From NCBI GenBank assembly GCA_020056645.1, contig JAGVHJ010000237.1, forward strand, positions 1 through 6,316: a DNA stretch of 6,316 nt, given 5' to 3'. Origin of the DNA: Desulfobacterales bacterium. Lineage in GTDB: Bacteria > Desulfobacterota > Desulfobacteria > Desulfobacterales > JAHIVH01. A program made the position numbers and the translations under genes. The notes under the pieces were generated by a model, which worked only from the letters and a program-made list of their open reading frames with translations, was not told where the DNA came from and did no database searches. Of this stretch, positions 5,971 through 6,316 are shown piece by piece (positions within the stretch are counted from its first letter, which is position 1; each line of letters opens with the position of its first letter).

Positions 5971-6037
5971 CGAAAAAAATACGGAACGAACAAAACGGGC
6001 TTTTCGCCATCTTGATGAATAGCTGCTGAATAGTTAC
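5971..6037 (-). mobile_element. Inverted second copy of the MITE left end (truncated)
   Basis: Read on the minus strand from 6037, 67 bases match the MITE left end (5301-5367) with two differences; the first 53 are identical. The terminus CTGAATAGTTAC is followed by AAAAAATC. I found no partner GTAACTATTCAG end between 5545 and 5970, and no upstream AAAAAATC next to one, so the copy is either truncated, deleted on its inner side, or has diverged there. It lies between the 3' ends of the membrane-protein gene and the right-edge gene. Confidence 0.8.
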
Positions 6038-6113
6038 AAAAAATCCTGGTTTGTGTTCGGGCACTAAATATTCAGGACCTGCTTTATTTTCCACTGAGCA
6101 TCCGGCGAACGGT

Positions 6114-6316
6114 CTAATTTTTGGGTTTTCCCTCGGGATAGCGGCCAGCCATCGCCACGGCGAACATGTGGGCCTTTTTTTCCCTTTCGGTCAGGTCCGG
6201 ATAATTTTTAAACACCATGATGATACCGATCAGGGAACACAGGGCCGCCTGGACGCGCAACGGCACATTGTCCGTGAACCCGGCGTCCCGGAACGCCTTT
6301 TCAAATAGATGCAGGA
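6114..6316 (-). CDS. C-terminal 66 residues of an unidentified protein (possibly a TetR-family regulator)
   Basis: A minus-strand frame enters from the right edge and ends at TAG (6114-6116); the start lies beyond the window. The visible part begins LHLFEKAFRDAGF, has a hydrophobic helix around QAALCSLIGIIMVFKN, then DLTEREKKAHMFAVAM and a hydrophilic end (YPEGKPKN). The all-helical pattern, and a hydrophobic helix followed by a charged one near the C-terminus, would fit the ligand-binding domain of a TetR/AcrR regulator, but no DNA-binding domain can be seen and this is only a guess. Codon composition (G/C-rich third positions) supports a real gene rather than the overlapping plus-strand frame. 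It converges on the 90-residue membrane protein. No clear terminator follows it; a weak 5-bp stem next to a T run (around 6040-6077) is not convincing. Confidence 0.6.
   Translation of the reverse strand, partial: LHLFEKAFRDAGFTDNVPLRVQAALCSLIGIIMVFKNYPDLTEREKKAHMFAVAMAGRYPEGKPKN

Noticed and set aside
5912..6094. 60-codon minus-strand frame across the truncated copy and palindrome
   Set aside because: It spans a repeat boundary and the palindrome, so its sequence is explained by those structures.
6051..6308. 85-codon plus-strand frame at the right edge
   Set aside because: The opposite strand has a better-composed coding frame entering from the edge, with a natural stop at 6114 and a plausible helical protein.

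Overview
The window looks like ordinary chromosome from a mesophilic Gram-negative bacterium, most likely of the Desulfobacterota (former Deltaproteobacteria). The basis is weak and indirect: an adenosine-kinase-type PfkB protein, a GlnRS of the gamma-proteobacterial/eukaryotic type, a bacterial HtpG, moderate G+C coding sequence and A/T-rich spacers. No rRNA, tRNA, CRISPR array or complete transposase gene is present. I found no new multi-gene system. The unusual part is a small mobile-element landscape at 5.2-6.1 kb.

Positions 1-5157 hold four genes, all on the minus strand. In transcription order they are glutaminyl-tRNA synthetase (glnS, 5157-3463), the Hsp90 chaperone HtpG (3348-1426), a secreted two-SH3b-repeat protein (1257-817) and a PfkB-family sugar/nucleoside kinase cut by the left edge (730-1). 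They do not form one operon: a strong 11-bp-stem terminator follows htpG, and the SH3 gene has its own plausible promoter. A TTGACA box and a 9-bp inverted repeat lie in the glnS-htpG gap. The 86-bp gap between the SH3 gene and the kinase shows no convincing terminator or promoter, so those two may be co-transcribed.

Positions 5158-6113 hold one small plus-strand gene for a 90-residue, two-helix membrane protein of unknown function (5567-5839), surrounded by repeats. A 236-bp non-coding element (5301-5536) has 12-bp terminal inverted repeats beginning GTAA and a perfect 8-bp direct repeat (AAAAAATT) on each side. This is the signature of an IS66-type miniature element (MITE). It sits between a good promoter (TTGCCT-17-TATAAT) and the ribosome binding site of the membrane-protein gene, so it would be transcribed as a long 5' leader. 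Downstream of that gene lies a second copy of the element's left end, in opposite orientation (5971-6037, 65 of 67 bases identical), abutting a 60-bp imperfect palindrome (5901-5960).

The right edge holds the last 66 codons of another minus-strand gene (stop at 6114). It converges on the membrane-protein gene, and its family is not certain.

The retained genes are housekeeping functions (translation, protein folding, nucleoside or sugar phosphorylation) with no visible shared pathway. The accessory signal is restricted to the intergenic spacers.
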